Notes: generated by a model from the letters alone, not told the origin. A stretch of 64,000 nucleotides of DNA from Pseudophaeobacter sp. (GCA_027019165.1 JALUXC010000024.1:310001-374000); one strand, 5' to 3'; shown: positions 9,871-19,618, numbered from the stretch's first letter. Numbers and translations are program-made.

Positions 9871-11289
9871 TCACCTCGGCCCAAACTCCACTGCCAGCCT
9901 TTCAACCGCAGCAAGCGCGGCGAGGACATCCTCTTCGCGGGTCCGGTGGTTGGTGATCGCCGCCCGCAGCATAGCCGTGCCATTGATGCGCGTGGTCGAA
10001 AACACTGCTTCGCCGCTGACCTGCAAGGCTTGGGCAATTGCCAGATTGAGCTGCGATTGAGCGTCGGCAGGAAGGTCTGCGCGCGCCGTGAAAACACAGA
10101 TGTTTGACACGACCTGCGCGCCCAAAGCCATTGCGGCGTGTTTTTCCACTTCATGTCCCATCAGCGCCGCAAGGGCGCAGTTGCCTGAAATCGCGGCAGC
10201 AAAGGCCGCTTCGCCACAAGCTTCGAGCGCGCACCAGACCTTGAGCGCGCGATTGCCGCGCGACAGATCGATGCCGTAGTCGCAATACCAGGGATCACCC
10301 CCGGCAAGGCCGCTTTCGGCCCCCTCCAGGTAGGCAGGCCGCGCCGCAAAGGCCGCGCGGTGCTCGGCCTCATCCGCAATCAGCGCAAGTCCGCAGTCAT
10401 ATCCCACATACATCCACTTGTGGAAATCGAGCGCAATACTGTCGGCCCGCCCGATCCCGTCGCTGAGGGACCGCCAGGGATCATCCGCAATGCGCGTCCA
10501 GGCGCCAAAAGCCCCGTCCACATGCAGCCACAGCCCGTGCTCTGCCGCCAGATCCGCAAGGGCATTCAGATTGTCGAACAGCCCCAGATCCACCGACCCC
10601 GCCGTCCCGACCAAAAGGAAGGGTACAGCCCCCGTTGACCGGTCTTCCGCAATGATCCGGGACAGCGCATCCGGGTCCATCTGCCCGGCCTGTGACGGCA
10701 CCTGGCGCAAATTGTCAGCGCCAACCCCGATCAGTTCCAGCGCCTTGCGGGTGGCATTGTGCACGCCAGCACCCGCATAGGCCGTGAGCCGCACCGCTCC
10801 TTGCCCCATCTTGCGCACCTCAGGCAGCGCCCGCACCCGAGCGGCCTGAAAGGCAATCACAGTCGCCTGTGAACTTCCCGTGGTCAGAACCCCGCTCGCC
10901 CCTTTGGGCAGTCCCATCCTTTCGCGGGTCCAGTCGATCACCGCCCGTTCCATATAGACCGCACCGTGATCGCGTCCGCCCAGATTGGCGTTGATCACCG
11001 CGCCCGCCATGCCCGCGATCAGATCCGACGCAAGCCCCGTCCCCTGTACCCAGCCCCAGAAACGCGGGTGGATATTGCCGCCGTGATGAGGCAGCACGTC
11101 CCGCTCAATCCGCTCCACCAGATCGCCGCCCTGCCCGATCCGGTATCGCTGGGGCAGATCATCGGGCACCGGCTGCCAGGGGCGGTTGCGGACCTCTTCC
11201 AGCTGGTCGAGTGCGGCTTCCAGCATGCGGCGTGCCTCCTCCCGGAAGGCCGACCAATCCTTTGGGTCAAGATCTTCCCCTCGTGTCAT
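9871..11289 (-). CDS. PLP-dependent group II decarboxylase (aromatic-L-amino-acid decarboxylase type)
   Basis: A 472-residue fold-type I enzyme. LHVDGAFGAW supplies the PLP-binding Asp and IALDFHKWMYVGYDCG the PLP lysine near residue 290, as in DOPA/tyrosine/tryptophan decarboxylases; GSQATVIAFQAAR near residue 140 binds the phosphate. I begin at 11289 because GGGAGG lies eight bases upstream; the frame from 11328 adds thirteen residues unlike the family. Alternatives in this family are glutamate decarboxylase-like or diaminobutyrate decarboxylase. Substrate is not assigned. It is divergent from parE. Confidence 0.85.
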   Translation of the reverse strand: MTRGEDLDPKDWSAFREEARRMLEAALDQLEEVRNRPWQPVPDDLPQRYRIGQGGDLVERIERDVLPHHGGNIHPRFWGWVQGTGLASDLIAGMAGAVINANLGGRDHGAVYMERAVIDWTRERMGLPKGASGVLTTGSSQATVIAFQAARVRALPEVRKMGQGAVRLTAYAGAGVHNATRKALELIGVGADNLRQVPSQAGQMDPDALSRIIAEDRSTGAVPFLLVGTAGSVDLGLFDNLNALADLAAEHGLWLHVDGAFGAWTRIADDPWRSLSDGIGRADSIALDFHKWMYVGYDCGLALIADEAEHRAAFAARPAYLEGAESGLAGGDPWYCDYGIDLSRGNRALKVWCALEACGEAAFAAAISGNCALAALMGHEVEKHAAMALGAQVVSNICVFTARADLPADAQSQLNLAIAQALQVSGEAVFSTTRINGTAMLRAAITNHRTREEDVLAALAAVERLAVEFGPR

Positions 11290-11340
11290 CCATGCGCCTC
11301 CCATCGCCTGTTGCAACCTACATGACACATGGAAGCGCGC

Positions 11341-11349
11341 TTATCCACA
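11341..11349 (+). promoter_or_regulatory. perfect DnaA box ahead of parE
   Basis: TTATCCACA matches the strong DnaA-box consensus exactly and lies 84 bases before the parE start, in the 143-base gap divergent from the decarboxylase. One box alone does not make an origin. It could let DnaA influence parE expression, or be chance. Confidence 0.35.
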
Positions 11350-11432
11350 AGGCCGCTCCCCCTCTTTCCCGCAGCGCTCACACCTGCCATAATGCCCCTT
11401 AACCAAAAGCAACCAAGAGCAGCCCGACAAAG

Positions 11433-13391
11433 ATGGCCAACGATCTTCTGAGCACGCCTGACGCCGAAACCTATGACGCCTCCTCGATCGAGGTGCTGGA
11501 GGGGCTGGAACCCGTCCGCCAACGCCCCGGCATGTATATCGGCGGCACCGATGAGCGCGCGTTGCATCACATGGTGGCCGAGATCCTCGACAACTCCATG
11601 GACGAAGCGGTCGCGGGCCATGCCAACCGGATCGAGGTGGAGCTGCACGCCGACTACTCCGTCACCATTCGCGACAACGGTCGCGGCATCCCGATCGATC
11701 CGCACCCCAAGTTCCCGGACAAATCCGCGCTTGAGGTGATCCTCTGCACGCTCCATGCCGGCGGCAAGTTTTCCGGCAAGGCCTACCAGACCTCGGGCGG
11801 TCTGCATGGGGTCGGCTCTTCCGTGGTGAACGCGCTGTCAGATTCCATGGTGGTTCAGGTTGCCAAGAACAAGGAGCTGTTCGAACAGCGGTTTTCTCGC
11901 GGCATCCCGCAGGGCCCCGTCGAAAAGGTCGGCGCCGCCCCCAACCGGCGCGGCACTTCCGTGACCTTCCATGCGGATGAAGAGATCTTTGGCTCGCACC
12001 GCTTCAAGCCCAAGCGCCTGTTCACCCTGGTGCGCTCCAAGGCCTATCTGTTTTCAGGGGTTGAGATCCGCTGGAAATCCGCGATTGATGATGGCGAAAC
12101 CCCGCAAGAGGCGACCTTTCACTTTCCCGGCGGTCTGCGCGATTACCTGACCGAGGTTCTGGGCAAGGCCACAACATATGCCGATGCTCCCTTTGCCGGC
12201 AAGGTCGAGTTCCGCGAGAAGTTTGGCGAGCCGGGCTATGTGGAATGGGCGATCAACTGGACGCCCGCCCGCGACGGCTTTATCCAGAGCTATTGTAACA
12301 CCGTTCCCACGCCCGAGGGCGGCACCCATGTGGCGGGCTTCTGGGCCGCGATCCTGAAGGGCATCAAGGCCTATGGGGAGCTGGTCGGCAACAAAAAAGC
12401 CACGCAGATCTCCCGCGATGACCTTTTGACCGGAGGCTGCGCGCTGGTCTCCTGCTTTATCGCCGATCCCGCCTTTGTGGGGCAAACCAAGGATCGCCTC
12501 TCGACCGAGGCCGCCAACCGCATGGTGGAAAACTCGGTCCGCGACCATTTCGACAACTGGCTGGCGGCGGATACCAAATCGGCAGGTGCCATCCTCGATT
12601 TCCTCGTGCTTAGGGCCGAGGAACGCCTGCGCCGCAAACAGGAGAAAGAGACCCAGCGCAAAAGCGCCACCAAGAAACTGCGCCTGCCCGGCAAGCTGAC
12701 CGATTGCACGTCGAAAGACCGCACAGGCACCGAGCTGTTCATCGTGGAGGGCGACTCGGCCGGTGGATCGGGCAAGGGCGCGCGTAACCGCGAATATCAG
12801 GCGCTGCTGCCGCTCAAGGGCAAGATCCTCAACGTTCTGGGCGCGGCCTCGAACAAGCTGGGATCAAACCAGGAGATCAGCGACCTCTGCGAGGCGCTGG
12901 GGGTTGGCCTTGGCACCAAATTCAACCTTGATGATCTGCGCTATGACAAGATCATCATCATGACCGATGCGGATGTGGACGGCGCGCATATCGCCTCGCT
13001 TTTGATGACCTTCTTCTTCACCCAGATGCGCCCGCTGATCGACGGCGGCCACCTCTACCTCGCCTGCCCGCCCCTGTTCCGCCTGACCCAAGGCGCGCGC
13101 CGGGTCTATTGCCTTGACGAGGCAGAGCGGGATGTCTGGCTGGAGAAAGGGCTGGGTGGCAAGGGCAAGATTGACGTGAGCCGCTTCAAGGGTCTGGGTG
13201 AAATGGACGCCAAAGACCTGAAAGAGACCACCATGGACCCCAAGACCCGCAAGCTGATCCGGGTGACGATAGACGAGGACGAACCGGGAGAGACCGGCGA
13301 TCTGGTGGAGCGTCTGATGGGCAAGAAACCCGAACTGCGGTTCCAGTATATTCAGGAGAACGCAAAGTTCGTGGAGGAGCTGGATGTTTAG
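11433..13391 (+). CDS. parE: DNA topoisomerase IV subunit B (ParE)
   Basis: A 652-residue ATPase subunit of topoisomerase IV, which with ParC unlinks daughter chromosomes. The GHKL ATP-binding domain shows ILDNSMDEAVAGHA near residue 50 and HAGGKFSG and GGLHGVGSSVVNALS lid motifs near 110-135; the TOPRIM domain shows IVEGDSAGGS near residue 437 and TDADVDGAHI with metal-binding aspartates at about 512-516. The length and the RQRPGMYIGGTDERALHH start favour ParE over GyrB (which is usually longer). The parC gene is not in the window. The TIR gene follows after 36 bases. Confidence 0.95.
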   Translation: MANDLLSTPDAETYDASSIEVLEGLEPVRQRPGMYIGGTDERALHHMVAEILDNSMDEAVAGHANRIEVELHADYSVTIRDNGRGIPIDPHPKFPDKSALEVILCTLHAGGKFSGKAYQTSGGLHGVGSSVVNALSDSMVVQVAKNKELFEQRFSRGIPQGPVEKVGAAPNRRGTSVTFHADEEIFGSHRFKPKRLFTLVRSKAYLFSGVEIRWKSAIDDGETPQEATFHFPGGLRDYLTEVLGKATTYADAPFAGKVEFREKFGEPGYVEWAINWTPARDGFIQSYCNTVPTPEGGTHVAGFWAAILKGIKAYGELVGNKKATQISRDDLLTGGCALVSCFIADPAFVGQTKDRLSTEAANRMVENSVRDHFDNWLAADTKSAGAILDFLVLRAEERLRRKQEKETQRKSATKKLRLPGKLTDCTSKDRTGTELFIVEGDSAGGSGKGARNREYQALLPLKGKILNVLGAASNKLGSNQEISDLCEALGVGLGTKFNLDDLRYDKIIIMTDADVDGAHIASLLMTFFFTQMRPLIDGGHLYLACPPLFRLTQGARRVYCLDEAERDVWLEKGLGGKGKIDVSRFKGLGEMDAKDLKETTMDPKTRKLIRVTIDEDEPGETGDLVERLMGKKPELRFQYIQENAKFVEELDV

Positions 13392-13427
13392 AGGGATTGC
13401 AAGTTCTTGTAGCAAACGGGAAGTATT

Positions 13428-14276
13428 ATGGCCATTTTCATTAGTTACAGCCACCAAGACAAAGACTTCGTCAATAACTTGGCGAAGATGCTGGTGGCAG
13501 CCAGGCACAACATTTGGATTGACCAGTGGGAACTGAACGCCGGAGACTCAATAATTGAGAAGGTCCAAGATGCTGTTGGTGACGCTGATGCGTTGCTTGT
13601 CGTTCTCTCAAAGGCGTCAGTGGATTCTGAGTGGTGCAAGAAAGAACTGCGAACCGCATTAGTTAGGGAACTAGACGAAAAGAAAACGCTGGTCATCCCT
13701 TGTTTGATCGAAGACTGCACAATCCCGGTTTTCCTCCGGGAGAAGATGTATGCTGACTTCCGCAAAGACAAAGGCGGAGCTTTTGAACTTCTGGACAGAA
13801 GCTTGAGGCAAGTATCAAACCCAGAGCAATCCCGAATTGAAACCGACGAGTTCCACACGGACTGGTCTGTTGACTGGGGTGATTATTCAGGCACTCCGGT
13901 TTTCGAGTGGTTGTTCGTCGATCACGGTCCATCAACTCCTTACTCAATAGTAACTCGCATCCGGTTAATCGCACACGAGTTGACTATTACCGACTTCTTG
14001 AACATGCAAAAGGCCGAAACGCACCTAAATTACGCCTTTGAGTGCCTCAAAAAATATCTTGAGGACGACAAAGGCGGGGAATTTAGAATTCAAATATCTG
14101 ATGCGCGAGAAGTTTCAGAAACTGAACCTTTACGGTGCCCAGACGGAAAGAATGCAACCATTTTTTGGGGTGTCCGTCGCATAGGCAAGGACAATGGGAT
14201 GGATACGGTATTCTCTGTCGACAACATCCTACGAAAGGCAATACATCACAACGAAAGTGTGCAGCGAAAGCCCTAA
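13428..14276 (+). CDS. orphan TIR-domain protein with unknown C-terminal domain
   Basis: A 282-residue protein. Residues 1-125 form a TIR domain: IFISYSHQDKDF (box 1), a beta-alpha core through ADALLVVLSKASV, and SEWCKKEL with the candidate NADase glutamate at E73 (same place as the catalytic Glu in SARM1-like TIRs). Residues 130-282 match nothing I know; they include two acidic WSVDWGDYSG/FEWLFVDHG stretches, a helical middle (TDFLNMQKAETHLNYAFECLKK) and a short beta region. No signal peptide or membrane segment. Bacterial TIRs often act in phage defence by destroying NAD+, but no partner such as ThsA or a cyclase is nearby. Base composition is lower in GC than neighbours (26 and 23 G+C in the 60-base lines at 13981 and 14041, against 36 in the parE line at 13141), which suggests transfer. 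Confidence 0.85.
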   Translation: MAIFISYSHQDKDFVNNLAKMLVAARHNIWIDQWELNAGDSIIEKVQDAVGDADALLVVLSKASVDSEWCKKELRTALVRELDEKKTLVIPCLIEDCTIPVFLREKMYADFRKDKGGAFELLDRSLRQVSNPEQSRIETDEFHTDWSVDWGDYSGTPVFEWLFVDHGPSTPYSIVTRIRLIAHELTITDFLNMQKAETHLNYAFECLKKYLEDDKGGEFRIQISDAREVSETEPLRCPDGKNATIFWGVRRIGKDNGMDTVFSVDNILRKAIHHNESVQRKP

Positions 14277-14313
14277 ATACGCCCGAGGAGCGACCGTACC
14301 ACAAGGTCAGGCG

Positions 14314-14333
14314 CGGGCGCAATTGCCCGTTTC
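14314..14333 (+). terminator. weak hairpin after the TIR gene
   Basis: CGGGC (14314-14318) and GCCCG (14325-14329) with a six-base loop are followed by TTTCC, 38 bases after the TIR stop. The five-base stem is short, so this is a weak intrinsic terminator at best. Confidence 0.35.
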
Positions 14334-14382
14334 CATTGCTTCGGGCTACGGCTAACCTCCTGATCAAAACAGGGAGACGTCC

Positions 14383-14787
14383 ATGACCCCACAGGATTTG
14401 CAGTCCGTTCTGGCCGAAGGTTTTGCCGATTGGGTGCAGGCGCTGGATCTGACCGTGACCGAAGCCAGCCCGGAGGAAACAACCCTGCGCATGCCGCTGA
14501 CACCGAACCTTGCGCGCATGGGCGGCATCGTCTCGGGGCAGGCCTTGGCGGCGCTGGCCGATACCTCGATGGTGCTGGCCGCCTTTGCCCATAACGGCAG
14601 CGTACGCGCGCTGGCGACAACGGATCTGCACACGCAATTCCTGCGCCCCGGTGTGGGCAGCGCGATCCTGTGCCGCGCCTCGGTGGTGCGTGCCGGGAAA
14701 TCGCTGGTCTTTGCCCGCGCCGAGATGAGCGAAGAGGACAGCGGCAAACTGGTCGCCACCGCCACCGCAAGTTTCTATGGGGCGTAA
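14383..14787 (+). CDS. PaaI-family hotdog thioesterase
   Basis: A 134-residue hotdog-fold protein. MGGIVSGQALAALADTSM near residue 45 is the PaaI/YbgC-like signature (G-G-x-x-x-G-x-x-x-x-x-x-D), where the aspartate or nearby Gly/Ser polarise the thioester; TTDLHTQFLRP and VVRAGKSLVFARAEM complete the fold. Such enzymes act as dimers or tetramers on acyl-CoA or aryl-CoA. GGGAGA precedes the ATG by six bases. It begins 106 bases after the TIR gene, has normal GC content, and is followed after 41 bases by the lipoprotein gene. The particular acyl-CoA is not known. Confidence 0.85.
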   Translation: MTPQDLQSVLAEGFADWVQALDLTVTEASPEETTLRMPLTPNLARMGGIVSGQALAALADTSMVLAAFAHNGSVRALATTDLHTQFLRPGVGSAILCRASVVRAGKSLVFARAEMSEEDSGKLVATATASFYGA

Positions 14788-14828
14788 GACCGCTATGCAG
14801 CCCGCGCCAGCTGCGCTAGCGTGATGCC

Positions 14829-15509
14829 ATGATCCTGCGCCTTGTCCTGATTGCCCTGATCCTCACCTCCTGCGGGCGCGAATTGACCCCGCAGGAACGC
14901 GCCTTCCTGTCGGATATCCACGGGGAAGATGTGCAGATCGGGAAAGTGCGCATCGTCGATGGCGCCCCGGTGCCGACCACCACCTTTTATCGCAAAGCGC
15001 GCCCACGCGTGGCCTGCCGCGAACGCATCCTGCCCCCGGTGAAGGAAGGACGCGTCACCTCCTCCCCCGCGGCGATGACGGTCTTCAACAAGATCCTGTT
15101 CATCCGCGACTGGTACGCGGAGAATTACCTGCCCGCCTATCCCGAACGGCTCTATCTGGTGGAGGCGATGCTGCTCACCCATGAGATGACCCATGTCTGG
15201 CAATGGCAGAACCGCGCGCGCACTGGCTATACGCCGCTTTTGGCTGCGGCCGAGCATACTGGCAACCCCGATCCCTACCTGTTCGAGCTGGACGAAAGCC
15301 CCGATTTCCTCAGCTACGGTTACGAACAGCAGGGCGCCATCGTCGAGGAATACGTCTGCTGCCGCGCATTGGCGCCGCAGGGCGCGCGCACCAAGCGGCT
15401 GCATGCCATGCTGAAAGAGGTGATGCCGGTCACAGACCTGCCCCTGCGCCGCCAAAGCGATGTCTACCTGCCCTGGAAAGACGCGGACCTGCGCGGGATC
15501 TGCGGCTAG
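14829..15509 (+). CDS. lipoprotein with HExxH zinc-metallopeptidase-like motif
   Basis: A 226-residue protein with a lipoprotein signal (LIALILTSC, lipid cysteine C15) placing it on a membrane facing the periplasm. The core has HEMTHVWQWQ with H118, E119 and H122, the HExxH zinc site seen in the DUF4157-like group found in toxin-processing and other extracellular proteins; the third zinc ligand may be a downstream acidic or histidine residue around EEYVCC. Four cysteines (with the CC pair) could form disulfides. The role is unknown: peptidase, or a relic with only the fold. It is convergent with the cytochrome gene, two bases apart. Confidence 0.7.
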   Translation: MILRLVLIALILTSCGRELTPQERAFLSDIHGEDVQIGKVRIVDGAPVPTTTFYRKARPRVACRERILPPVKEGRVTSSPAAMTVFNKILFIRDWYAENYLPAYPERLYLVEAMLLTHEMTHVWQWQNRARTGYTPLLAAAEHTGNPDPYLFELDESPDFLSYGYEQQGAIVEEYVCCRALAPQGARTKRLHAMLKEVMPVTDLPLRRQSDVYLPWKDADLRGICG

Positions 15510-15511
15510 GA

Positions 15512-15925
15512 TCAGCCCTCGGGCTGGATGCTTTCGAGGTAGGTCATCAGCGCCGCCAGTGGTCGCGGTGTTGGCGTCAGGGTGCCCTCCACCTCCACCG
15601 GGATAAGCTCTCCTTCGAGCAGGGTTCCGAACTCGGGCATGACATCGGCGCCGACCTTGCCGCGCCCGTAGCCGTCGATCTGCGACATCACCTTTGCGCG
15701 CGGGAAGTCGCCGCCGTGGCGGGCCGTGATCCGGCGCAAATCGGGCGCCTTGATCGAAGTCTCGCGGGCCGCGATATCGGCATTGGCGCCATGGCAGACC
15801 GCGCAGTTGCGGTTGAAGATGGCCTGGCCTTCCTCCGGCGTTGGCATGCTCTCCACAACCTCGGTGCAGGCCATGACAAGCCCGGCCACGATCGGAAGCG
15901 CAATTAGGGTTCGGGGCATCTTCAT
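15512..15925 (-). CDS. periplasmic lipoprotein c-type cytochrome
   Basis: A 137-residue monohaem cytochrome c. A lipoprotein signal ends at LVMAC (C20), so it is probably anchored to a membrane. The haem site CAVCH is at residues 41-45, and the methionine in DVMPEFG near residue 95 is the likely axial ligand. AGGAGCG lies six bases before the ATG. It is 97 bases upstream of lolD on the same strand but separate in function. Electron partners are not known; class I cytochromes of this size usually carry electrons in the periplasm. Confidence 0.85.
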   Translation of the reverse strand: MKMPRTLIALPIVAGLVMACTEVVESMPTPEEGQAIFNRNCAVCHGANADIAARETSIKAPDLRRITARHGGDFPRAKVMSQIDGYGRGKVGADVMPEFGTLLEGELIPVEVEGTLTPTPRPLAALMTYLESIQPEG

Positions 15926-16022
15926 GGGGCTCGCTCCTGCCGGTTTGGTCGGTTCATTCGCATCTTTTCTGGTAAGTCTATCTGCCTCTTCCGGCAGCGT
16001 AAACCGCCCGCATGGGCAAAGG

Positions 16023-16733
16023 TCAGACAGGATCCGTTTCGCTCACCACACCATTTTCCAGCCGCAGCACCCGATCCATCCGGGCCGCAAGCTCAAGGTT
16101 GTGAGTGGCGATCAAGGCCGCAAGACCTGAGCTGCGCACAAGCGTCATCAAGACCTCGAACACCTGCTCCGAGGTTGCCGGGTCAAGGTTGCCGGTAGGC
16201 TCATCTGCCAGCAGGACGCTCGGTCCATTGGCCAGTGCCCGGCAAAAGGCGACCCGCTGCTGCTCACCCCCCGACAGCTCTGCCGGACGGTGAGAGGCCC
16301 GCGCGGAAAGGCCAACAAGCGCCAGCAATTCCACGGCACGTTGCTTTGCCTCCCTCTGGCTGGCGCCATTGGCAAGCTGCGGCAGAACGATGTTTTCGGC
16401 GGCGGTGAATTCCGGCAAGAGGTGATGGAACTGGTAGACAAAGCCGATGTCCCTGCGGCGCAGGCGGGTGCGGCTGGCTTCGCCGAGGCCAGTGACCTCT
16501 TGTCCAGCAATCAACATGCTGCCTGCATCCGGCGTGTCCAATAGGCCTGCGATGTGCAAAAGGGTCGACTTGCCAGCGCCCGACGGGGCCACAAGGGCGA
16601 CCACCTCACCAGGTTTAAGCGCCAGCTCGACACCGCGAAGCACATCCACCTGAGAGGCGCTGCCGCGATTGTAGGCCTTGGAGATGCCTTTCAACTCCAG
16701 TGCTGCAGGCGGTTGGCTGACAGGATTACTCAT
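16023..16733 (-). CDS. lolD: LolD, lipoprotein-releasing ABC transporter ATPase
   Basis: A 236-residue ABC ATPase with Walker A SGAGKST near residue 51, the ABC signature LSGGEQQR near 150, and Walker [12 protein letters not shown] near 175. [18 protein letters not shown] is the Q-loop form typical of LolD. It powers extraction of outer-membrane lipoproteins from the inner membrane for delivery to LolA. The start overlaps the end of the permease gene by eight bases, so the two are translated together. Only one permease gene is present next to it. Confidence 0.9.
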   Translation of the reverse strand: MSNPVSQPPAALELKGISKAYNRGSASQVDVLRGVELALKPGEVVALVAPSGAGKSTLLHIAGLLDTPDAGSMLIAGQEVTGLGEASRTRLRRRDIGFVYQFHHLLPEFTAAENIVLPQLANGASQREAKQRAVELLALVGLSARASHRPAELSGGEQQRVAFCRALANGPSVLLADEPTGNLDPATSEQVFEVLMTLVRSSGLAALIATHNLELAARMDRVLRLENGVVSETDPV

Positions 16734-18012
16734 AGCGCAGCGCCTCGACCGGATTGAGACGAGCAGCCCGCCGGGCCGGGAAGATCGTCACCACAAAGGA
16801 CAGCCCCAGCGACAGGGCCACGGCAGACAGAACATCGGGAAGGTTCAACTCGGCTGGCAGCGCATAGATGCCGCGGATCGAGGGATCCCAGACCCCGCCG
16901 CCCATGACGTAGTTCACGAAAGAGAAGATCGGATCGATATAGATCGCAAAGAGGCAGCCCAGGATCACGCCGCAAAGGGTGCCGATGACGCCGGTAAAGG
17001 CGCCACAGATGAAAAATACCCGCATGACCGAGCCTTCGCTGAGGCCGATGGTACGCAGGATGCCGATGTCGCGGCCCTTGTTCTTGACCAGCATAATCAG
17101 GCCCGAGACGATGTTCATGGTCGCGATCAGAACCAAGATCGCCAGGATGATGAACATCACGTTGTCTTCGACCTCAAGCGCGCGCAGGAACCCGCCCGAG
17201 GCATCGCGCCAGGTCCAGACACCGATCCCCTGCCCCGCGGCCTGGAGCAGCGGCACGACCATGCGATCCACGGCTTCGGGGTCGCTCACCATGACCTCGA
17301 TCTCATCCGCCGCGCCTTCGCGGTTGAAGAAGGCCTGCGCCTCGGCAAAGGGCATGTAAAGGCGGGTGCGGTCGATGTCATAGCGGCCAGCGGTGAAGAT
17401 ATAGACCACCTCATAGGCGTTGACGCGGGGGCTGGTGCCAAAGGGGGTTTTCACACCATTTGGCGAGATCAGCTTGATCTTTTCGCCGACGCTGACGCCC
17501 AACTCGCGCGCCACACCGGATCCGATGGCGACACCGTCTTCAAAGCGTGCCAGATCGCCGGAGAAGGTCTCACTTTGGGCAACACCGGGAATGGCCTGCA
17601 GATCTGCGGCGGCGATCCCGAACACCTCGACGCCCGCATTGCGTTGGCGCAGATTGGCCATGACCTGCCCCTTGATCAGCGGCGCGGCGCGAATGACGCC
17701 AGGCACCTGCCCGGCACGCGCGGCCATGTCGGTGAAATCCTCGATCTTGCGGTCAAGGCGACCGTCTTCGGTCACTTCACCGTAAGAATAGAGCGTCACA
17801 TGGGCATTTGCACCGAGGATGGTGCCGACAAATTCAGAGCGAAAGCCCGACCGCACGGCCAGTGTTGCAATCAGGGCAAAAACCGCAAGGGTGATGCCGA
17901 TCAGGCTGATCCAGGTCATCACGCTGACGCCACCCTCTGCCCGGCGGGCGCGCAGGTAGCGCCAGGCGATCATCCATTCAAACCGGGAGAAAGGCGGCGG
18001 TATGCGATCCAT
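16726..18012 (-). CDS. LolC/LolE-type lipoprotein-releasing permease
   Basis: A 428-residue inner-membrane permease of the FtsX/MacB type: one N-terminal helix (about 30-55), a large periplasmic domain (about 60-270), and three C-terminal helices (280-425). [21 protein letters not shown] at the N terminus and [12 protein letters not shown]-like C-terminal motif ([18 protein letters not shown]) fit LolC/LolE. A single permease suggests a LolF-like homodimer rather than a LolC-LolE pair. I start at ATG 18012 with AGGA seven bases upstream; the TTG two codons earlier is less likely. It lies after proS, which ends at 18095. Confidence 0.88.
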   Translation of the reverse strand: MDRIPPPFSRFEWMIAWRYLRARRAEGGVSVMTWISLIGITLAVFALIATLAVRSGFRSEFVGTILGANAHVTLYSYGEVTEDGRLDRKIEDFTDMAARAGQVPGVIRAAPLIKGQVMANLRQRNAGVEVFGIAAADLQAIPGVAQSETFSGDLARFEDGVAIGSGVARELGVSVGEKIKLISPNGVKTPFGTSPRVNAYEVVYIFTAGRYDIDRTRLYMPFAEAQAFFNREGAADEIEVMVSDPEAVDRMVVPLLQAAGQGIGVWTWRDASGGFLRALEVEDNVMFIILAILVLIATMNIVSGLIMLVKNKGRDIGILRTIGLSEGSVMRVFFICGAFTGVIGTLCGVILGCLFAIYIDPIFSFVNYVMGGGVWDPSIRGIYALPAELNLPDVLSAVALSLGLSFVVTIFPARRAARLNPVEALRYE

Positions 18013-18094
18013 CTGCAAATCCTAGGCATTGCCCTTGATGAGGACGTTAAATCGGCCCACGCCCAAATGGCGCAGGCCAGAGGGGATCGGTAGT

Positions 18095-19450
18095 TCAGAA
18101 ACCGCGCCCAGCGGTGTGCGGCTCATAGATCTTGGCGATTTTCTTGACTGCCTCTTCCGGGCTCAGTTCCTCGCTGTTGCCGGTGCGGCGGCAAGTGACT
18201 TCGACCACGCCGTTTTTGAGCCCGCGTGGGCCGACCGTGATGCGCCAGGGCAGACCGATCAGATCCATGGTGGCGAACTTGCCGCCTGCCCGTTCCTTGC
18301 GGTCATCATAAAGCGGCTCAAGACCAACCGCGGTGAGCGCGGCGTAGATCTGGTTGCAGGCCGCGTCAGCCTCATCATCGCCCTGTTTGAGGTTGACGAT
18401 ACCGCAGTGGAAGGGGGTCACACCCTCGGGCCAGATGATGCCATTCTCGTCATGGCTGGCCTCGATGATGGCACCGACGAGGCGAGAGACGCCAATTCCG
18501 TGGCTGCCCATATGCACAGGAATGGATTTGCCATCGGGGCCCTGCACGGTTGCGCCCAGAGGATCGGAATACTTGGTGCCGAAGTAGAAGATCTGGCCCA
18601 CCTCGATGCCGCGCGCGCTGCGCTGACGTTCGGCCGGGATCTGGTCGAACAGCGCCGCATCATGGGTTTCGTCGGTGCGAGCATAGAGCGCTGTGAATTC
18701 TTCCATCACGGCGCGGCACTGATCCACGTCGTTATAGTCAATGTCCCGCTCGCCCAGACGAATGTCGGTGACGGCGCTGTCATAGAAAACCTCGCTTTCG
18801 CCAGTGTCGGCGAGCACCAGGAATTCATGGGTGTCATCGCCGCCGATGGGGCCAGAATCGGCGCGCATCGGAATCGCCTGCAGGCCCATACGCTCGTAGG
18901 TGCGCAGGTAGCTGACCAGGTGACGGTTGTAGGCGTGCAGCGCGTCTTCCTTGGTCAGGTCAAAGTTGTAGCCGTCCTTCATGTAGAACTCGCGCCCCCG
19001 CATCACGCCGAAACGCGGGCGGATCTCGTCGCGGAACTTCCACTGGATCTGATACATGGTCAGCGGCAGATCCTTGTAGCTGCTGACATGGCTGCGGAAG
19101 ATATCGGTGATCAGCTCTTCTGCGGTGGGTGTGAACAACAGATCGCGGTCATGGCGGTCGGTGATGCGCAGCATTTCCTCGCCATAGGCATCATACCGCC
19201 CGCTCTCGCGCCACAGATCCGCCGATTGCATGGTCGGCATCAGAACCGGGATATGGCCGGCGCGCATCTGCTCTTCATGAACGATGCCTTCGATCTTTTT
19301 CAGCACCTTGAAGCCCAAGGGCAGCCAGGAATAGATCCCGGCGGCAGACTGTTTGATCATGCCGGCCCGCAGCATGTAGCGGTGGCTGACGATCTGGGCC
19401 TCTGAAGGGGTCTCTTTCAGAACAGGCAGGAAGTAACGGGACAGGCGCAT
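18095..19450 (-). CDS. proS: prolyl-tRNA synthetase, type 2 without editing domain
   Basis: A 451-residue class II synthetase charging tRNA-Pro. Motif 2 is seen in [21 protein letters not shown] and motif 3 in [15 protein letters not shown]; the C-terminal anticodon-binding domain starts near residue 350 ([13 protein letters not shown]). The long insertion (about 180 residues) that edits mischarged Ala-tRNA in the E. coli type is missing, the usual alphaproteobacterial form. The start is a plain ATG. It is upstream of lolC/E and divergent from the FAD oxidoreductase over a 168-base gap. Confidence 0.94.
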   Translation of the reverse strand: MRLSRYFLPVLKETPSEAQIVSHRYMLRAGMIKQSAAGIYSWLPLGFKVLKKIEGIVHEEQMRAGHIPVLMPTMQSADLWRESGRYDAYGEEMLRITDRHDRDLLFTPTAEELITDIFRSHVSSYKDLPLTMYQIQWKFRDEIRPRFGVMRGREFYMKDGYNFDLTKEDALHAYNRHLVSYLRTYERMGLQAIPMRADSGPIGGDDTHEFLVLADTGESEVFYDSAVTDIRLGERDIDYNDVDQCRAVMEEFTALYARTDETHDAALFDQIPAERQRSARGIEVGQIFYFGTKYSDPLGATVQGPDGKSIPVHMGSHGIGVSRLVGAIIEASHDENGIIWPEGVTPFHCGIVNLKQGDDEADAACNQIYAALTAVGLEPLYDDRKERAGGKFATMDLIGLPWRITVGPRGLKNGVVEVTCRRTGNSEELSPEEAVKKIAKIYEPHTAGRGF

Positions 19451-19618
19451 GTCGCTCTCATTCGGTCAAAGGGTTTTCAAGCGGTCTAAGCCATCGCCGC
19501 GCCTCAGGCAATCGGGGTTTGCGGATCGGCGGAGTTGCTCGCATCGTTTCCTGGCAGAAAAGGACTTGTACAACGATTTCATTTTATGAATGGTTGGCCA
19601 AATTTGAGGGAGGAAAAC

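Noticed and set aside
11290-11432. Replication origin near parE
   Set aside because: Only one DnaA box is present, with no box cluster or AT-rich unwinding region and no dnaA or dnaN nearby.
13428-14276. Thoeris or CBASS-type defence operon
   Set aside because: The TIR gene has no ThsA, cyclase or other effector next to it; neighbours are parE and a thioesterase. It is described as an orphan instead.
16678-18093. 471-codon plus-strand frame opposite the Lol permease
   Set aside because: Shadow of the LolC/E and LolD genes, rich in Asp/His/Gly, with no domain.
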